Part shown: in pieces, positions 12,604 through 13,701 of the stretch
Numbering within the stretch: position 1 is the first letter of the stretch
Layout of the letters: each line of letters opens with the position of its first letter
From: Thermocrinis sp.
GTDB lineage: Bacteria > Aquificota > Aquificia > Aquificales > Aquificaceae
Assembly: GCA_022759285.1 (NCBI GenBank)
Contig: JAEMPM010000137.1
Location: 1-13,701, forward strand
DNA length: 13,701 nt
Direction of reading: 5' to 3'
Translations under genes and position numbers: made by a program
The notes under the pieces: model-generated
Database searches by the model: none
The model's input: only the letters and a program-made list of their open reading frames with translations
What the model was told of the DNA's origin: nothing

Positions 12604-13701
12604 TTACTGGGTGTTTCTTATATACTCAGTTGGGTCTAGTGGAACACCTTCTTTACTTCTAAGTTCAAAGTAAAGCATGCACTCTTCTCTTTCGGTTTTC
12701 CTTCCAACTAAGGCAATCTGTTGCCCTTTTGACACTCTATCGCCTCTTTTTACTAAATTTTTCTCGTTGTATGCATATATGGAGATAAAATCTCCATGAT
12801 CCACTATGACCATGTTTCCGTAGGCTTTGAGGTCTCCTCCACTGTATATAACCCTTCCATTATCAACCGCCTTTACCGGCTTTCCACAATCTGTGACTAT
12901 GGTGATCCCTCTACCGTTCTTAGAAACTTTACCATCCACAGGCATAGGCAGGCTATTTTTTGATATTTTCATCTTCGCATCCTCTTGCTTTTTCTCTTGC
13001 GGCATTTCAGCTTCTGCTTTAGATGGGCTCTCTTGCTTTTTTTCTTCTGAAGGTTTCTCTACTGAACGTATGGCTTGTCCTTTTTCTTCCACTTTTTCTT
13101 CTAAGGGTTTTTCTACTGGACGGACCGCTTGTTTCTTTTCCTCTACCTTTACAGGCACCTTAACCACTGTTCCCTTTTTTAGCCATTTACCTTTTAGCTC
13201 TGGGTTAAGTTCTTCTAATTCCCTTTGAGAAACACCTAGCTTTTTTGCTACATGTTCAAGTTTTGCGCTCTTTTGAACTACATAGGTTTTGTAGGAAACT
13301 TTTGGCTCCTCCTCTTCCTTCTTAGCCTTTACAGGAACTTTTACCTCTGTGCCCGCAGAAAGCCACTTACCCTTCAGCTCTGGATTGAGCCTTTCCAATT
13401 CCTTTTTGGACACCCCCAACGTCCTTGCTACGTGTTCGAGGCGACCTCCTTTTTTGATTTTGTATACTGTGTAGCTTTCTTCTTCTTTTTCCTTTTTATG
13501 CTCTTGTTTAGGTATCTTAACCACTGTTCCCTTTTTTAGCCATTTACCTTTTAGCTCTGGGTTAAGTTCTTCCAACTCCTTTTGGGAAACACCCAGTTTT
13601 TTTGCTATGTGCTCGAGCTTTGCGCTCTTTTGAACTACATAGGTTCCATACTCTTTGGTTTCCTCTTTTTGTTTTTTGGCAGTGCTCTTGGCAGGTATTT
13701 T
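12604..13701 (-). CDS. NlpD-like protein: LysM repeats plus degenerate LytM (M23) domain, 5'-partial
   Basis: The frame is open through the right edge, so the N-terminus, including any signal peptide or lipobox, is missing; 365 residues are visible. In order: the end of one LysM-like unit (KIP); three LysM units, with nucleotide spans 13510-13644, 13333-13473 and 13153-13287; a Lys/Glu/Pro-rich linker (residues ~184-248) with a twice-occurring QA(V/I)R(P/S)VEKP unit; and a C-terminal LytM domain (249-362). LysM binds peptidoglycan. The LytM fold is clear (KPVKAVDNGRVIYSG, YGNMVIVDHGD, VKRGDRVSKGQQIALVG), but the zinc ligands are gone: HxGxD is Gly263...Thr267, the YAH His is Tyr311, and HxH is Met342-Leu-Tyr344. 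It should therefore lack peptidase activity and act like NlpD or EnvC, which activate cell-wall amidases at division. Confidence is high for domains and moderate for the role. Confidence 0.88.
   Translation of the reverse strand, partial: KIPAKSTAKKQKEETKEYGTYVVQKSAKLEHIAKKLGVSQKELEELNPELKGKWLKKGTVVKIPKQEHKKEKEEESYTVYKIKKGGRLEHVARTLGVSKKELERLNPELKGKWLSAGTEVKVPVKAKKEEEEPKVSYKTYVVQKSAKLEHVAKKLGVSQRELEELNPELKGKWLKKGTVVKVPVKVEEKKQAVRPVEKPLEEKVEEKGQAIRSVEKPSEEKKQESPSKAEAEMPQEKKQEDAKMKISKNSLPMPVDGKVSKNGRGITIVTDCGKPVKAVDNGRVIYSGGDLKAYGNMVIVDHGDFISIYAYNEKNLVKRGDRVSKGQQIALVGRKTEREECMLYFELRSKEGVPLDPTEYIRNTQ
13153..13644 (-). repeat. Three LysM-coding repeats in A-B-A order
   Basis: The outer two units (13510-13644 and 13153-13287) are nearly identical in protein and DNA, while the middle unit is diverged. 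A 57-base stretch is identical at 13159-13215 and 13516-13572, and a 25-base stretch at 13264-13288 and 13621-13645; both pairs are exactly 357 bp (119 codons) apart. The duplicating unit is thus a LysM pair rather than a single LysM. The frame begins at the window edge with the end of a further LysM unit. Confidence 0.9.

Noticed and set aside
12827..13539. Two + strand frames opposite the LysM/LytM gene, rich in Phe, Ser and Cys
   Set aside because: They are the complement of Lys/Glu-rich codons on the minus strand, which have clear domains. The hydrophobic look is an artefact.
13153..13644. CRISPR-like direct repeats
   Set aside because: The repeats are coding, hold one reading frame, are spaced 357 bp apart and encode LysM units. 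There are no short regular repeats with unique spacers.

Overview
The window looks like chromosomal DNA of a thermophilic, autotrophic member of the Aquificaceae (Hydrogenobacter / Thermocrinis / Aquifex type). The reasons are a short Aquifex-type aconitase, an LDH-like malate dehydrogenase and a PEP synthase together (enzymes these organisms use in and around the reductive TCA cycle), a glycyl-tRNA synthetase beta subunit with no alpha subunit gene beside it, a chromosomal RusA, very tight gene packing, and heavy use of AGA/AGG and ATA codons with Lys/Glu-rich proteins. I cannot name the species from sequence alone.

Layout. Bases 1-310 hold an uncertain small membrane-protein ORF, open to the left edge. 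Bases 311-413 are a leader with a candidate promoter, a 7-bp dyad overlapping its -10 box, and a strong Shine-Dalgarno site. From 414 to 12602 eleven genes run on the + strand with gaps of 11 bp or less, and mostly with 1-20 bp overlaps: aconitase, mdh, a membrane-anchored helical-repeat (TPR-like) protein, glyS, ppsA, pilM-like, pilN, pilO, a 74-residue secreted protein in the usual pilP position, rimO and rusA. One base separates rusA from a convergent minus-strand gene, which runs off the right edge and encodes an NlpD-like protein with several LysM repeats and a degenerate LytM (M23) domain.

How the genes relate. Acn, Mdh and PpsA belong to central carbon metabolism; in this lineage they would run in the reductive, carbon-fixing direction, with PpsA taking pyruvate to PEP. 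GlyS and RimO serve translation. PilM/N/O form the inner-membrane platform of a type IV pilus or a related type II secretion machine, but ATPase, pilin and secretin genes are absent here. RusA resolves Holliday junctions. The spacing suggests a single mixed-function operon of about 12.2 kb, although internal promoters cannot be excluded.

No rRNA, tRNA, CRISPR array, insertion sequence or prophage was seen. I do not see a wholly new system. The most unusual points are the degenerate PilM-like protein with the tiny repeat protein in the PilP slot, the Gln-rich insert in PilO, and the metal-ligand-free LytM domain behind LysM units arranged A-B-A.
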